Below, piece by piece: positions 12,201 to 27,200 of a DNA stretch of 64,000 nucleotides. Made by a program: the position numbers and the translations under genes. Numbering within the stretch: the first letter of the stretch is position 1; each line of letters begins with the position of its first letter. This DNA is from Ricordea florida. Taxonomy: Eukaryota; Cnidaria; Anthozoa; Corallimorpharia; Ricordeidae. The notes under the pieces are model-generated. The model did no database searches. It was not told where the DNA came from and saw only the letters and a list, made by a program, of their open reading frames with translations. Location: contig OX453275.1 of the NCBI GenBank assembly GCA_949710005.1, positions 30,509,218-30,573,217 on the forward strand. Reading direction: 5' to 3'.

Positions 12201-15200
12201 TTCTTCTTCACTTCTCGACCCAACTCCTCAACCTGTTCAAAAAGTAATTCCAAGGAACGCTTCATGTACTCCAGATCGTTTTTTGGCCTTTCCATCTGTG
12301 TGGAAGTGATCTTCTCCACTTGTCTCTCCAGCCTTTCGAGTCTTTCTTTTTGTTGCTCTAGCAAACGTCTTTCCCGTTCAGATGACATCTCCCTCTGTCT
12401 GTCACAAAGTAAAGCCCTTTGCAGTGAGACGGTCTTTTTTTCTAGTTGTGTTTCATACATGTCCATTCTTTTGCACAGCTTGTGCAGAGAGCTTGTAGCC
12501 AGATCCAATTTACCCTCGGTTTGGTTTAACCACGACAGTATCTCTTTTCTATCTTGATGCATTTGTTGAACATACTCTTGACATAAATTGGTCAGGGCCT
12601 TTGTCCCATTCTCGTTTTGAATATGGCGGTTTTCCAATTTGTTGGCTTGCTCTATTTCCTTCCGTCTGGTGCTCACCAACGCCTCATACAATTGACGAAT
12701 TTCCTCCAAACCCAATTCCACTTTTTCTTCCAAGTGTCGAGTCCACTGCTGAACGTGGTTATTAAGGTTCTGGTTATCAAGGGTCTGGTTGTAATGTGTG
12801 TCCTTGGTAGTGTCCTTGGATCTACTAACTTGGGTTGAAGAAAGAAGTCCTTCCTCTGCACCAAGATGCGCACCATCACAACTTGTCTGGCCACTTTTTG
12901 TTTCACCGTTCTTAAATGCCTGCAGTTCTTTCTTTAGCTGTTGAATTTGATCCTGTAGACATCCCTCGCTCTCTCTACATTGATTTACAACCTTGCTCAT
13001 GGAATCAATCTCGTTCTTTAAATTCAGCTTCTCTTCTTGGCCAATGTCCAAAGCTTTCTGGAGTTCTTTGCAATGGTTAACCTTCCCAAAAATCTCGTTC
13101 TTCATTCCGAGCAACTCCCTTTCCATGATTTCCTTTCTAGAGTTTTCTTTGTCCAATTTAGCTGTCGCATCCGTTAACTCTGACGCAAGGCTCACATTCA
13201 CGAAATGGGTGTTCCTTAACTCTTTTTGCAAGCCTTCAATTTGCTTCCTTAAGGTGGCCTTTTCTCCCTCATCCGAACTCACATTGCTATTTGTTAGTTG
13301 CCTTTGATCATCATCCTTTTTAAGTTGAACTTCAAGTTCCTCAACCATGTCTTGGAGCTTGTTTATCTCAGAATCTTTCTTCTCCAAATCATGCAAGTGT
13401 TTCGTGTGCTCTGCGGATCTTGCTTCTTCCAGTTCCAGTATTGTGTATTTCAATTTACTCTGAAGTTCACTTGCAATGGATTCAGAATTCCTCAAGTTTT
13501 GTTCTAAACTGTCAACTTGTTCTCCCAGCCTGTTCTTTTCAGCTTCGACAGACTCCATGAGACTTTGCAGTTTACGCTTTTCTTGATCGCCAATCTCCAG
13601 CTGATCCTTCATCTTCTTAATTTTCTCATGTAGCATGTTCATCTCATAATTTTTCTCCTCTAAGACCTGTAATCCATTCCTGTGTTCTGTGGACCTTTCT
13701 TCTAAATCCACTTTCGTGGATTGCAAAACCGACTGCAGCTTGCATATCTCTGTCTGGGCATCTTCCAGTTGTTCTTCTAATCCCTTAACCTGTTGGTTCA
13801 ACTCACCCTTTTCAATTTCCACTTTCCGCCTCAATTCATCACCCATCCCAAGCTCATCTTCAAGTTCAGCAATCTTGTCATTCATAGATTTTAGGTTGTT
13901 CTTTGTATCTGCAGATCTTTCCACCTCCTTTTTCAATTCTGCTTCGGTGGATTCCAACTGATTCTGAAATTCCATCTTTTCAAACTGAGCATCTTTCAAG
14001 TGTTGGATTAAACCATTAGCCCTATCGTGCAATTTGTTGTTCTCCGTTTCCATTTTCATTTTCTCTTCGGTAAATAATTTGAGCTCACCTTCAAGATCTT
14101 TAATTTTGTCCTGAAGTGTTTCCGCATCAGAATTCGTGTTCTCTGTGACATTTCGCTTTTTCGTTGACCTTTCTGCGTTAAGCTCTGTTTTTGTGGATTC
14201 CAGCTTGTTCCGAAGGCCACATATCTCAGACTGGGCATCTTTCAAGTTTTCTTCCAAGCTCTCAACCTGTTTACACAACTCGTTCTTTTCTGTTTCCACT
14301 TTCTGCCTTTCTTGATCACTCTTATGAAGTTGATCTTCCAGCTTCGTGATATTGTCATTAAGGGATTTCATCGTCTTGTCCTGTTTTGCAATTTCATTCT
14401 GCAGTCGGCATATGTCATTATATGAGTTCTCCATCTTGAGCTCTAATTCATCGATCTCCTCAGAGAGTTTGTCATTGAGTTGGTTGCCTGATTGCACAAG
14501 ATATTCCATTGAACTCTTTTCAACATCCCTTTCTTGAAGCTGAAGTTTAAGATCTTCGTTTGTCTCCTGCAGTGACTTGATTTGTGGCTCTAATTCATCC
14601 AAGACATTCTCAAGCCGAACTTGAAGGTCTTCTTTTTCTTCAGTCAGTGACTTGATCTTAGCATGCTGTTTGTCTAGTGCTTCAACATACTCTTCTCTCA
14701 TCTGGGTGAGATCTCTGTGAAGGGCATCATTGTGCTTTGAAGAAGCTTCAGAGATGACCTGAATTCCGTCTTTCAAATCTTCGCTCATTTCCACTATGGA
14801 GGTGACAATAGCTCTTACGTTCTGCAGCAATGAAAAGTGCGAACCTGGCTCATCCATCTTAACGAGTCCATTTCCAACTTGTGCTTCCTCTTTTCCAGAA
14901 AAGGCGTTCCTCAAAGCAGCAATCTTGGTGTGCAACTTGATCAGTTCTTGGATCTCATCGCAAATATCGGTGACCTGTGTTTCATTAATCAGGCCTTCGT
15001 TCGTCAGATTGTTTTGTTTATTGGCGTCTGTCCCTGTACCTGGTCTGTAGACCAAGGAAAGCTGTTGAGTCGTTTTCACGGCAGATGTTGAATCTAAATA
15101 GGAACTGTTGGACTTAACTAGATAGATTTCTTTTGCATGGTCACTAGCAGACTCATGACGCTCATCGGTGTCTTGGGAGGTTAGTTCAACAAGGTTGTCA

Positions 15201-18200
15201 ATGGATCGATGTGGTTTATCCTGACTACAAGCGCTGTTCGTTTCACCAACCTGTTCTTTTACGAAACTTGGAACTTTTTCAGATGATGAACGTTCGTCTT
15301 GTTCAATCTTTTCCTCAACTTCATCAAGAAGATCATCCAAGTCATCTGCAAATGATGCTGCAAAAGGATCAAGGTTTGGGTTTCTCACTGGAGGGGACAG
15401 CCGTTTTTGTCTTGATGACGTTCTGTCATCTTTGTTAGAATAAGCAGGTTTCCTGAATTTTGGCTGAAGTGGTTTATTGGAGACCTGGTCATTGCTTGCA
15501 CTCTGTTGTTCTATTCTCCTCTCCTTGGCACCCTTCTGTTCAGATGTAGGTAATCCATTCTTCTTTTCCTCAGCAGCGGTCTTCTCGGAAGTTTTCTTTT
15601 GAGTGTTTTCATCTCTGCCCTGTGTCTTTTCCTTAATCCTTGCAGATTGCTTTGCTTTGTGCAGAGATCCAAACAGTTGAGCGTCCAAGTCGTCAATCTC
15701 TTCATCACTGAGCACTGGACTTTCCGGAGTCTCCACCACTTCACTAGCATCAGAATCTGTTTGATCTCTCTGGGATTCCTGTGGTGAATCATTCTTGTGG
15801 TCTGGTGCACCATTGCCTTTACTTTCATCGCCAGAGGGAATTAAGTCAGAATCCAGTGACGGTGTTTTCTCGTCTCCGGCTGATGAGTTTCCATCTTCAA
15901 AGCTGTCATCGGAGTAATTTGCCGACACTTGTTCGTGTCCATTGTTAACGTCTTTGACAGGATTGTCCTCCAGGATGGTGTCCCTTCAAAACAATGATAT
16001 TTTACTTTGAACTCACGTGGTATTGTCTGAGACTTTGTTCCTCTATTCTAGCGCATACAGAAGTGCCTAAAAATGATCAGTGACTCTCATCACACACAGA
16101 ATAATTAGTCACTGCTTCAAGAGCAACCCACTTCTGTAAAAAAAGGCTACAACATTGCTACAATTAAACTAGAGAGGGAGAAAACTGCGGTTTTAGGACA
16201 GACAAATTTTGACAGGGATTTTTTAGCTTATAAGCTAAATTTGACGAATTTTGAGCACAGGAATTTTGACAAGGCTTATAAGCTAAATATGTTTTAAAAC
16301 TTAACCAGAGATTTAATCAGAGATTTATTGGGTAATATTTCTGGGACAGGAAGATTAAGAATTTGAAAAATGGCTTAAAGATTTGATATTGTTTACAAAA
16401 GTAATTATGGTTCGGTTAAGAGAATTATATATTTATGAACTAAAAATAATAGCGAAAGATCTTGAAATTAAAGGAAGAGCAAAAATGAGTAAGCAAGAAC
16501 TAATTGATGAAATTTCTAATTTTAAAGATGAGGAAATTACTGATTTAATTGGAAAAGTTTTACCCATTAGCAGAATTATTTGTGATCATGGGAAAATAAA
16601 AAAATTTTGTAGCGAATGTAATGGTTATAATTGTGTGCATAATAAATATAAATATAGGTGTAAGGAATGCGGAGGGTCTCAAATATGCGAACATAATAAT
16701 CAAAAACAATGTTGTAAGGAATGCGGTGGATCGCAAATATGCGAACATAATAAACAAAAACAACAATGCAAAGAATGTGCGGGATCACAAATTTGTGAAC
16801 ATAGCAAGCAAAAAGCTTCTTGCAAGGCTTGCAGAATGAAATTATTCAATGATTTAAAATAAAAGCGAAGAATGAGTAATTGCGCTACATAACCTTTATT
16901 TTGGTTTAATAAAAAATTGATTTAAAGATAAAAAATATAATAAAAAATAAAAGATGGAAAGACGAATATATAGATGGGAAGAAAATTTTTATTTAAATTA
17001 CGAAAATGAAAAAGAACTGGGTTTTTGCGATTTTATAGAAGAAATCAAAAAGGATTTGTTAAAAATTATATCAAAAATTCGCGGTTTTATTGTTGAAAAT
17101 AGTGGTATTCATTTTGGCATTATTTATAAAGATGATGAGGATAATGGTTGTGTTATTAACTATAAAACTGAGTCTGAATTTTGTGTTAATGGGATATGCG
17201 TTGAAAAGTTTGTAAAAGATTCATTAAATTGGGCAAATGAATGTTTTAAAGCAAATGTTGATGAAAATGAATGGCTCAAATTTAAGTTTCGCAAAGACAC
17301 ATTAAATTGTAAAAATGGCGTTGATAATGATGATGATGCCGCTTATGAGGAATATCTTCGCCAAATTGATTATGGGGGAGTACCAGGGTATTTTGGTTAT
17401 TATGATAAGGAATGTGATATTAATAAGTTTGATAATAATTTTATTATTGATTTTATTGATATAATGATAGAAATAAATCCTCACAAGTTAGAGCACAAAA
17501 ATAAATTTTACAAAGATTTGCATTATGATTTAATGAAAGCAATACACAAACGTAAATTCTATAAAGACTTACACGATGAACTAATGGTTGTTGCTTGGCA
17601 CCCAACTAGATATTTAGATTGGTGTATTGATTTTGAAGAGTTTAAGTTTTTGAAAGAAGAGGTATGGGGCGATGAAGATTAATATTATCTAATTATGTTA
17701 TATAACTAAAGTAATAGTTACATAACAAAAATTTATCTAAATCTTAAACTAAAAGTTATTGGCAATCCCCTTAAATCAAGTTTTTTCCATTCATTGTCTA
17801 AGATAGTTAAATCAAAGTGGTTTATGGGGTTCTCATATTTTTGAACCGGAATTGTAGGATAATCCTTTGAGGGTATGTTTGCAAGTAGGTTTGATGGTGT
17901 GAGTTTCACAAGTTCTCCATATTTGGCGTTATTCATATATGACGATTTATTATCCACTATACTACACATAAGCCTCAAAGGTTCCCTAATCTGTATATTT
18001 ATGGGGTATAATTTACCAGGATTTAAAACTATAGGAACTCCTAAACCAATTGACAATCCTCTCGTAATTATAACTTTGGAGTTCTTATTTGAATAAAGAT
18101 AGTCAATAGTATCAGTCTCAATTATTGTTATTTTTTCCAGACCAGGATCATTAAGAAAGATTGATTGAATGCCGCTAAGAGAATATGTGCCCGGTTGAAT

Positions 18201-21200
18201 TATGAAGCTCTGATTCTTGCCATATAATATTGTCTGTTCGTCCTTGAAATTAATCAATCTTTTGGTTTGTATATTACAATCCAGGAGCTGTATCTCTCGA
18301 AGATTTTTCAGCGGCGGATCTAAATAAATCCTGGTTTCTGAATCATACATTGTAATACTCAACATTTTTGTTTTGATTATATTAAACTCATCTTTAAATT
18401 GAGCTATCTTGGATAATCAAAACATTAACGAAATAAAAACCAGGATAATAATCCCCCGGAAAGCATTAAAATAATAAGATTATTTTGATGAGAAGATGTT
18501 TCTATATTACTAACTTTTTCCTCATTGCTTGATTCATCACTATTGTTTAGTTTAGGTTTTCTTGGTTGAGGGTTGGTATTTAATAAAACCTTTGAGGATC
18601 CTAAACTATGACTTATTCCAACAGTTTTTGTCTCAACATTTATTGAATTATTTACCCCAAAGGTCATATCTTCTGTTACCTTTTTCAAATCATTATTGTA
18701 CCCAATAATGCTTTCTGTATTTATTATTAAATTGCTTGGCATTAACCAAACACCAGGAGCTACAGCTAAATCAAGTCGGGATTTTGATTCTTGAACCGCT
18801 GTTTGATATCTTTGAATTGATTTGGATGTGTCATTTTCAATCACAGAACTTTCAAATAAAGATATAAAATTTTGTTGGGTTTCAAAACCACCGCCCCCTT
18901 TACTAACAATTGAAGTTCTAGTATTAACTTGTGAGCCTAAAACACAATAAACAAAAGCTTCAATTGATCTATTTATTCTTCCCAATCCCGCCTTTGTTAA
19001 TCCACGCCCAGATTCTGCTATAAACCAAGCATATTGAAAATCAACAAAATGATCATTTCGAAGCATTGATACTAAATCGCCTTTATTTTTTCTGCCGCCA
19101 TCATCGTAAAATTTATTTTCGCGACTTGGCCAAATATTAGCTTCTGTATCATAACCTCTTATAATCCTAACATTTTGGTATCCGCCACCCGTTGCTTGAG
19201 CAGCTTCGCTCCCAGGAACGCTTCCGGGGTCCGCGTATCCTTTTCCATAATCAATGAATACATCCCCTAAACCATGATTTGTACCGCCCTTAAATCTAAA
19301 ATCGGCTAAAGTTTTATTCCATCCCTTATAATCTTGATTATTACTTAAATCAAATTCTGCGCATAAACGATTATAAGCATTTTTGTTGTATGGATTATTT
19401 TTTAAGGAAAAAGTTTTTTCGCCGGGTAATGGCACGTACAATTCATATAATATTCTTCTTATTGTAAAGTAAATGTGAAATACAAAAAAACTTCTAATAA
19501 CTTTCGGGTAACTAAAAATATCACTTAAACTTACGCCGCATCCAGACGTTGCGCACCAAACCGCCATGTTTAATTGTTGCGGCCACTGATTAATATTTGG
19601 TTTACTCAACCAAGCTCTAGCTTCTTTTCCACTAGTAAACCCCACAGTTTGATTTTTAAAAACATTTTTCATTGATGCGGTGAAACTATCTTTTTCTGAA
19701 ACATATATATTTAGATTGATTAATAATTTTGTTACATTAAGAGCAAATTCATCGAATTTAATTCCAGGTATTGGATATGTTTGTTTTGTAAATGTTAAAC
19801 TTTTTGGAAATGAACTTACCTTAACTTTTTTTTCTACCCCCAAATCTTTCCATAATAATGTTTTCAAATTATCAGGAAGATCATCAGTCCATGTTTTTCC
19901 AGTAGGATCATCATCAGACATAATTGTTGTCCCATTAACTTTCCATTTAATATATCCGCCATATAAATCGTGTACATAATTGAATTTAGTAAGATTTGCT
20001 TTTGGGTAGCGGTTTCTGAAATCACCAAATAACATCTTATTCTTTGTTTTCCAATTTATCTGATCTTTAGATTAAGAATAAGATGTAAAATTAATTAACC
20101 TCTCTTCTAACTCCCGCAAAACAATTACACCCCACATCAGTTCTTTCAAAAGAAATTTTTAATGAGCGGGATTGGTTAATTCTTTTAATAGATCTTCTCG
20201 AACTTTCTTCCTTATCATACTCATGTCGAAGTTTTTTTCTGAATCTTTTCTGAATTTTTGTCGTATTTCTTGTTTCAGTTTTTGAAATTTTTCCAATTCT
20301 GCTAAAATTATGGAAAATTCTTGATCGGATATAACATTATCTTTCAAAGCTTTTGAGACTAAATCGTTAATTGTGTTTAATTTTGATTTTGCAATTGCAA
20401 CGGTTTGTTCGTGTTTACTAACTTTGGAGGAAAGACTTTTAGAGGCAAAACCAAATCCAATCGACAAACCTCCAAAAACACCTCCAACCACACCCAAAGG
20501 CACACCAACAACAGCACCAAAACCCGTGAGAGAAGTTCCTAATCCGCTTGCTGATAGAAGAACTGAAATAAATCCACCAGAAACACTAATTTTTGTACAT
20601 ATTCCTCTTGCTCTATTATATTTTTTCCTTACTTCTTCGTAATGTTTAATTTCCTTCTCGAGATTTTGTAATACCTCGCTTGATTTTTGTAGTCTGAAAT
20701 TAATCAAATTATCTCCGCTTTGTGTTTGGAAATTATTATTAGGTAATTGAGGATAAATTCCATTGTATTCACCCATATTGTATTTTACTGAACGGTATGA
20801 TGTCTTTAAATTTGTTACTTTCTCTTCTTTTTTATACTTTCCACAAAATATAGAACTACAGCCATTATCAAAAGCCAAGCATTCTCACCTAAAAATCCAA
20901 TAACCTGACCTGCGGTTTTGAAAAGAAAGCTAACTATTGCACCAACCATCCCCGGTAATATTTCACCTAGTTTTTTACCTATAGTTTTCAACCCATTACC
21001 TACACCCCTACCCAAAGCAGATAAACCCCTTGAAAGATTAGAAACTATTACCCCAATGATGGCGCCCACAGCACTTAAAACAGCAAAAACTGTAAAACCA
21101 TACTTTTTGAAGATATACTTTAGTTTCTCCCGTAAAGGTAAATTTTTAATTATTTCATCTTTTCGACCCTCAATATCTGATAATTGTTCTTCACTTGAAA

Positions 21201-24200
21201 TTGTTTTATTACTAAGCCGTTCTTTTAATTTATCAACCTCAGATTTTAATCGATCATTACTTTGTTTTAATTTTGATTCATTTGATTTACCCTTCTTATA
21301 TTTATCTATTTCTTCTTTGTATAATTTTACTTCATCCAAAAGTTTTTCCGCTTGTATTTTTAATTCTACATTCTGTTTAACGGTTTGATCGAAAAGACTT
21401 TTATTTTCTGCTTTTTGTACTTGTTGTCTCTCAATGAATTCCCTAAGTTCTTTTTCTCTTTCCGCATATCGTTCAATCTCCAGCGGATATACTTCTGCTG
21501 TTGCTTTCAATCCTTGCAATGCATTATCTAATTCATTATTCGTTTCAATAGATTTCCTCAATTCTAACTGGGTATTATTATATTTTTCCAACATGCTTTC
21601 ATAATCTGCACCTAGAGCTTTTCTAAATGTTTTTGGTAAATTTTCTGTGTTACGAACGCCATTTTCATCAACTAATGTATGCCAAACATTATTAACTGCG
21701 GAACTTAATTTTCCTTCTATGCTACTATTTTCTCCAAAACGTACATTAAATGCGCCGTCATTGGGTTCGTAATTTGGGTAATATCGTTTGAGTTCTTGCC
21801 TAGCTTCTCTCATTCTATCATAATCACCATCTCTTTCTCCCAGGTTCATTCTTTCTGGCGGTTTTTCCCATTGAGCCCTGTCTCTTGATTGGTTATAATC
21901 ATCATAACCAGGATAATCTTGTTCAAGGGATGTAGATGTGTTTGCGGTTTGATAAAATGTATCATCCCAATCCCAATCATTATTATCGCCAGCATCATCA
22001 GTTTCTTTTGGTAAATCTTCCATTGGTATATATTCTGCCATGATTTTTTACTCATCAGTAAGAAATCTTTAGATTACCTAGAGTCGGGAATAAAATCAAA
22101 ATTGATTTAAAAGATAAAAGGAATAAATAAAAAGAAATAAAATGAGTAAGGAAGACCAAAAATATAAAACCGCCACAATTAGTGATATTGATTTTTTAAA
22201 TTACGCTAAAAAAACGGGGATAATTATTTCACGTCGAGATGCTAATAAGATTTTAAGTGAAATTAAAAAAGAACATGATCATGATAGAAACATTAAAGAA
22301 TATAAAAGAGAAATTAGGGCAAAATTAACTAAAAGATATGGAATAGAAAATGATAATAGTATTAGTGATGAAGAAATGACGAAAAAAATAGCTTCGAAAA
22401 TAAATAAAAAATAAATCATTTATGTTATATAACTTATTTTAATTTCTGTATTACAAGTTATATAATATTTTACTTACCGCGTAACCTAAACCTAACATTC
22501 CAGCTCCGACATATACCATTTCCCCAGTCTTTTGACCATCGCTTGGTTTGTAATAATCAGAGAATTTGGGTTCTTGCATTTGCCCGTACAATTCAAAAGC
22601 CTGATTTGTAGTAGAAATATTTTTTGATGCTTGATATTTTTCATCTTTTTTCTTCATTTTCCAATCAAGCATTTTTTGTCTTTTTTCCTGATATGCTTCG
22701 TAATCTTTTTGATATTTTTCCATTGCTTTATCGTGTCGTATTTTTTCTGTATCCACATTGCGCCCAGATAAATATTTTGCAAGAATATTTCCTCCGGTAA
22801 ATGCTGTCGCATTCAATACTGCTCCTATCGCCATCATTGCTAATGTCGCCATAATTTTATTTTGGTAAAATCTTTTGTTCCTCTAAATATGTTTTAAGAT
22901 ACATACTTCCGGATAATACTGCAACCCATTTTGCGTAATTTGTAATACTTGAGGATGGATCACTCAAAAATGATTCTTTCATTACCTTTTTAGCCACATA
23001 ACCAACTCCAGCTCCTAATCCGATAAGTACCGCCGAATCAGTTACAGTTTTCACAAGTTTGTTTTCAGTCGACATGATTTTTTTACTACATCAGTAAGAA
23101 ACTTTTAAATAACTTTATGTAGTAAAAAATAATTTATAATTATTCCATTCCTAAAGATTTTGAGGACAATGGAATTTTTGAAGGTTGAGGTATTTGCGGA
23201 ACTTGCGATAAATCAGCTATCCTATTGGAATATTCAACCCTAGCTTTTTCCTTATATCTCATAAAAAGATCAAATGCTGTAAACCCCAATCCAACAACAG
23301 ATAAAACAGTAGTAAAAGATAACTCCGGAAGCCATGATTTATATTCATTATTTGTCTTTTCTTGATTGTACTCTATTTCTGTATTTTCGTTTCGTTTCAT
23401 CTCCCTAGCTAATGCTTCTTTTGCTTTTTTATTATATTCAGCTAATTTCTTACCAGCTGCGACTTTTTTAGGATCTTTCTCCCTCTTTTTAGTATCTTTA
23501 TTTTCGGGTTTGGGATCGGCCGTAATTTGCTCCGCAAAGCGGGGAGGGGCTTCACCCCGATCAACTCCTACTTCAGATTGTTCAGACATTGTTATTTAGA
23601 TGCTACAAATAAGTTTTTAGATCTGTTTAATACACAGTATCAACACCCTCAGTAGATTGCTTAGTTTCCTGATCAGTTTTGTTAGAATTTACTGGTTCTT
23701 CTCTTGGAAATTGTTGATTTTTGTTGAATTTAACGTGTTTAGCTACTTGAAATAGTCCGCTAGCAAGTGCTGCCAATCTTCCTGCTTTCAATGCTAATAA
23801 CCCAACAATGTTTGTTAATTCGCGATTTACCAAATCATCATTCTTCAAATCATTGCAAAGAGATTCTATATCATCAACTGGAACTAAATATGAAATAAGT
23901 TTAGAAACTAATTGCAGGGAAGAATCTACTAATCCACCATTAATTTTCTTACCCATTACTGCTTGATAACGATTAAAATACTTTTCAACATCTTTTGCAG
24001 ATAATTTCTTTATATCGCCCAGACTCATTTCAACCCCCAAATATTCCTTTGTTGTTCCTAAGGCTGCGAGAATGGCAAGTGATTCTTGTTTTATTTCAAG
24101 ATCCTCACTTTGATTGGTATCATTTTTTACCGTCGGTCGGTCAGTTTTTTCTGTCGGTTGGTCAATGTAATCTTCCGGCTTCGCCGGGGAGAGCTTCGCT

Positions 24201-27200
24201 CGATCAATATTAGCCATCTTTGTTAAATCACTTCTGGTATCTCTAAATAGCAATTAAATGGGTGTCGCAAACTCAAACAAAGTCTAGAATATTTTTCTGT
24301 TTTCAGGAGATGCATAAACTTTTTACCTAATTCATAATCCAAATCACCGCCATAATCTTCAAAAAACATTTTCATACCTTTCTGCGATGGATTATGGAAA
24401 GTAACAACGCAGGCTACATTTTCTCGGAATGGTTTTGCTATTGATGTTAATTGCTGAGTTAAAACCCAAACTGATAATCCATGATGCCTTCCAGAGAATG
24501 CTAAATCTATAAATTTATTAGATCTTTTCTTCAGATCGGAGGATACAGCGCAATCATCTAAAATTATTAATGTATTTGTTCCAGAAAACAAAGTTTGGCA
24601 ATCATTTAACAATTCATTGATCTCATCTGAATTACTTGCATCTGGTGATAATACATAAAAATGTTCATCTCCTAGAGCAAAATTATGATAAGTTTTATTT
24701 TTAGAATAGGTTGGACAAATTAACACAATATATTCAAAAACTTTCCGGAATGGACCTCGGAGCTGTTCAATTAGGTATTTTGTTTTTCCGCAATTTGTGG
24801 GTCCTGTTATAATACAATGGAATGGTATTTTATCTCGTAAATCTTCCATGATTTTTTGTATCATAACATTATGTTTTTAGATTCTCAGTCCGCAAAGCGG
24901 GGAGGCGCTTACGCTCCGATCAGTACTTAATTGATCTCAAACTTGAATTCATAATCTCCATCATTGCATCTGCTACAACAAACATATGACAAGTTACGGT
25001 TCCAGATCCGCTTTGTTTCCTTTTAATTTCTATTTTTACGCCGTCGTGCGTATTATTTAGAGCAAGTCCACCGCCATGAATACCATTATCTGGATGAGTT
25101 CTAGTATCAACCCAAAGAGCAAACTTATCCGCGTAAAATTCTTTTTCTTTCAATGAAATTTGTAAACCATCATCCCGGTGAAATCTTTTTTTCACGGATT
25201 CCCAAAGATCGGACGGAATCATTCCCCTAGAGTATATTCTATTTGGTACGCCATCAACATCAATTTCAACGGAAGATATACCTGGATTATAAAAATTTTC
25301 AGAATCCCTTGCTCCTGCAGCTTGAGGCAATAAAAACAAAAATAATACCCCAGTCATTGATCTTCTCGGTAAATTAATATGCTGGTTAATAACGCCGTCA
25401 CCACCAACGGAAAATGTAAAAGTTTTGTGCAAGGTAATATTTTCATAAAAGAATCCTTTACCAACTTGATAAGCTGCTTGTGCCTCACGAGCTAAGTATT
25501 CGCTTGAAATTGAAGAATATTCTAACTCTAAGTTTTTGATTGAATATGATGCTGCTTTAGTTGTATCAGAATAAATAAGAATATTGGCGATCGGGGCAAG
25601 TGTAAGCTCAAATATAAGATGATTTTCCAACGCTTTCGGATAAAAAACGCCATGATCGTTTAGAATAGGATGATTTATTGGTATTCTGTACTTTGAACCA
25701 TGAACATTGGTGAGAGCAACTTCTTTTGCGTCTTGTGTTTTTGCATCTCCAGCTTTTGTTCTAAGTTTTCTAATATTTAATGAAGAAATACCTTGTTTTA
25801 ATCTATCTTCGCGCTCTTCTTCAGTTAAGAATAAATCATGATATGTTTGAAATAAATCATATCTTTGAGTATCTTGCAATGTTTCTCCTCCAAAAAGAAC
25901 TTTCAGTCTGGTTACAAGATTACGGCCCAAATTATTCACAACTGTGTTATTAGCATGGCCCTCAACATCTAAATCAAATAGAAGAGATACACTTCCGGGG
26001 ACAATCACTAAATTCTCAGAAAGTTTTGGAATATTTATGTATAATGTTTCTCCTGGACTGGCTGAGGATGGATTAAGAGTAATTCGATTCAATGTTGATT
26101 CTGCTTTCAAACCAAATGGTTCTTTGGGAATTCTGTTTGGATTAATTTTTTCAGACGTCATTGTAATTTATAAGATACTTTGGTTAACCTTTAAACCTGT
26201 GTTGTTCTATTTTCTAACTTACCAATATGTTTTAATAAACCTTCTCTCGCCTCGGGAATTAAAATCATAATATTAAAAATTTTATCACCATCTTCCATAT
26301 ATAGAATTTTTTTTCTAATAATTTTTTTCATAATGTTGATTTGGTATTCGGTAAATTTTATTTTTTCTTCTTCCGACACCATTTGATTTATAAGATAATT
26401 TGTTTATTTTTAAATGAACAACGAAAATATACTCTCAAAAATATATTATTCAGCTGAAGGATATTGGAAAGGATATTCTGCAATTCCTAAATTAGCCGAG
26501 AAAACAAGAGTAAGTGAAAATGATGCAAAACAATGGTTGCAAAAACAAGCTATATGGCAAATCTATCTGCCTGCTCCTAAATATATACCTAGACCGCACT
26601 GGACTGTGGATAAACCTAATCAGATTCACCAAGCAGATTTATTATTTTTACCACATGATAGAGTTAGAAGAAAAACATATAAATATGCGTTAGTTGTGGT
26701 TGATATCGCCTCGAGATATAAAGATGCTGAGCCATTAACCTCAAAAGAAAGTCGAGAGATATCAGAAGCTTTTAAGAAAATATATTCTAGAAGATTGAAA
26801 TACCCAAAAACATTAATGGTTGATCCTGGGAAAGAATTTATGGGAGAAGTTAGTAAACTCATGAATTACCATAATGTGAGAATACAAAGAAGTGAAGCTG
26901 GTAATCATAGAGCCCAAGCATTTGTAGAAAATGCAAATAGAATATTGGGCGAAAAATTATTTAGTCATCAATATGCGCAAGAAATGATCGACGTTGTCGG
27001 GCCTTCTGGTCTTAGTGATGGTCGATCAAGGGTATGGGTAAAAAGATTACCAGCTATTCTAAAAACCTTGAATAATACACAGATGAGAATAACCGGTAAA
27101 GAGCCTGATGAGGCTATAAAACTGAAAAGGATTGATATTGAACCAAAAAATTATAAACGAGCGGTGGGGCTTGATGAGGTTAGATTGCCGCCTATTGTTA

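Noticed and set aside
10000..15800. Many plus-strand ORFs across 10000-15800, some over 100 codons
   Set aside because: They are antisense shadows of the single coiled-coil exon; their Phe/Ser/Leu-rich composition follows from Lys/Glu codons on the other strand.
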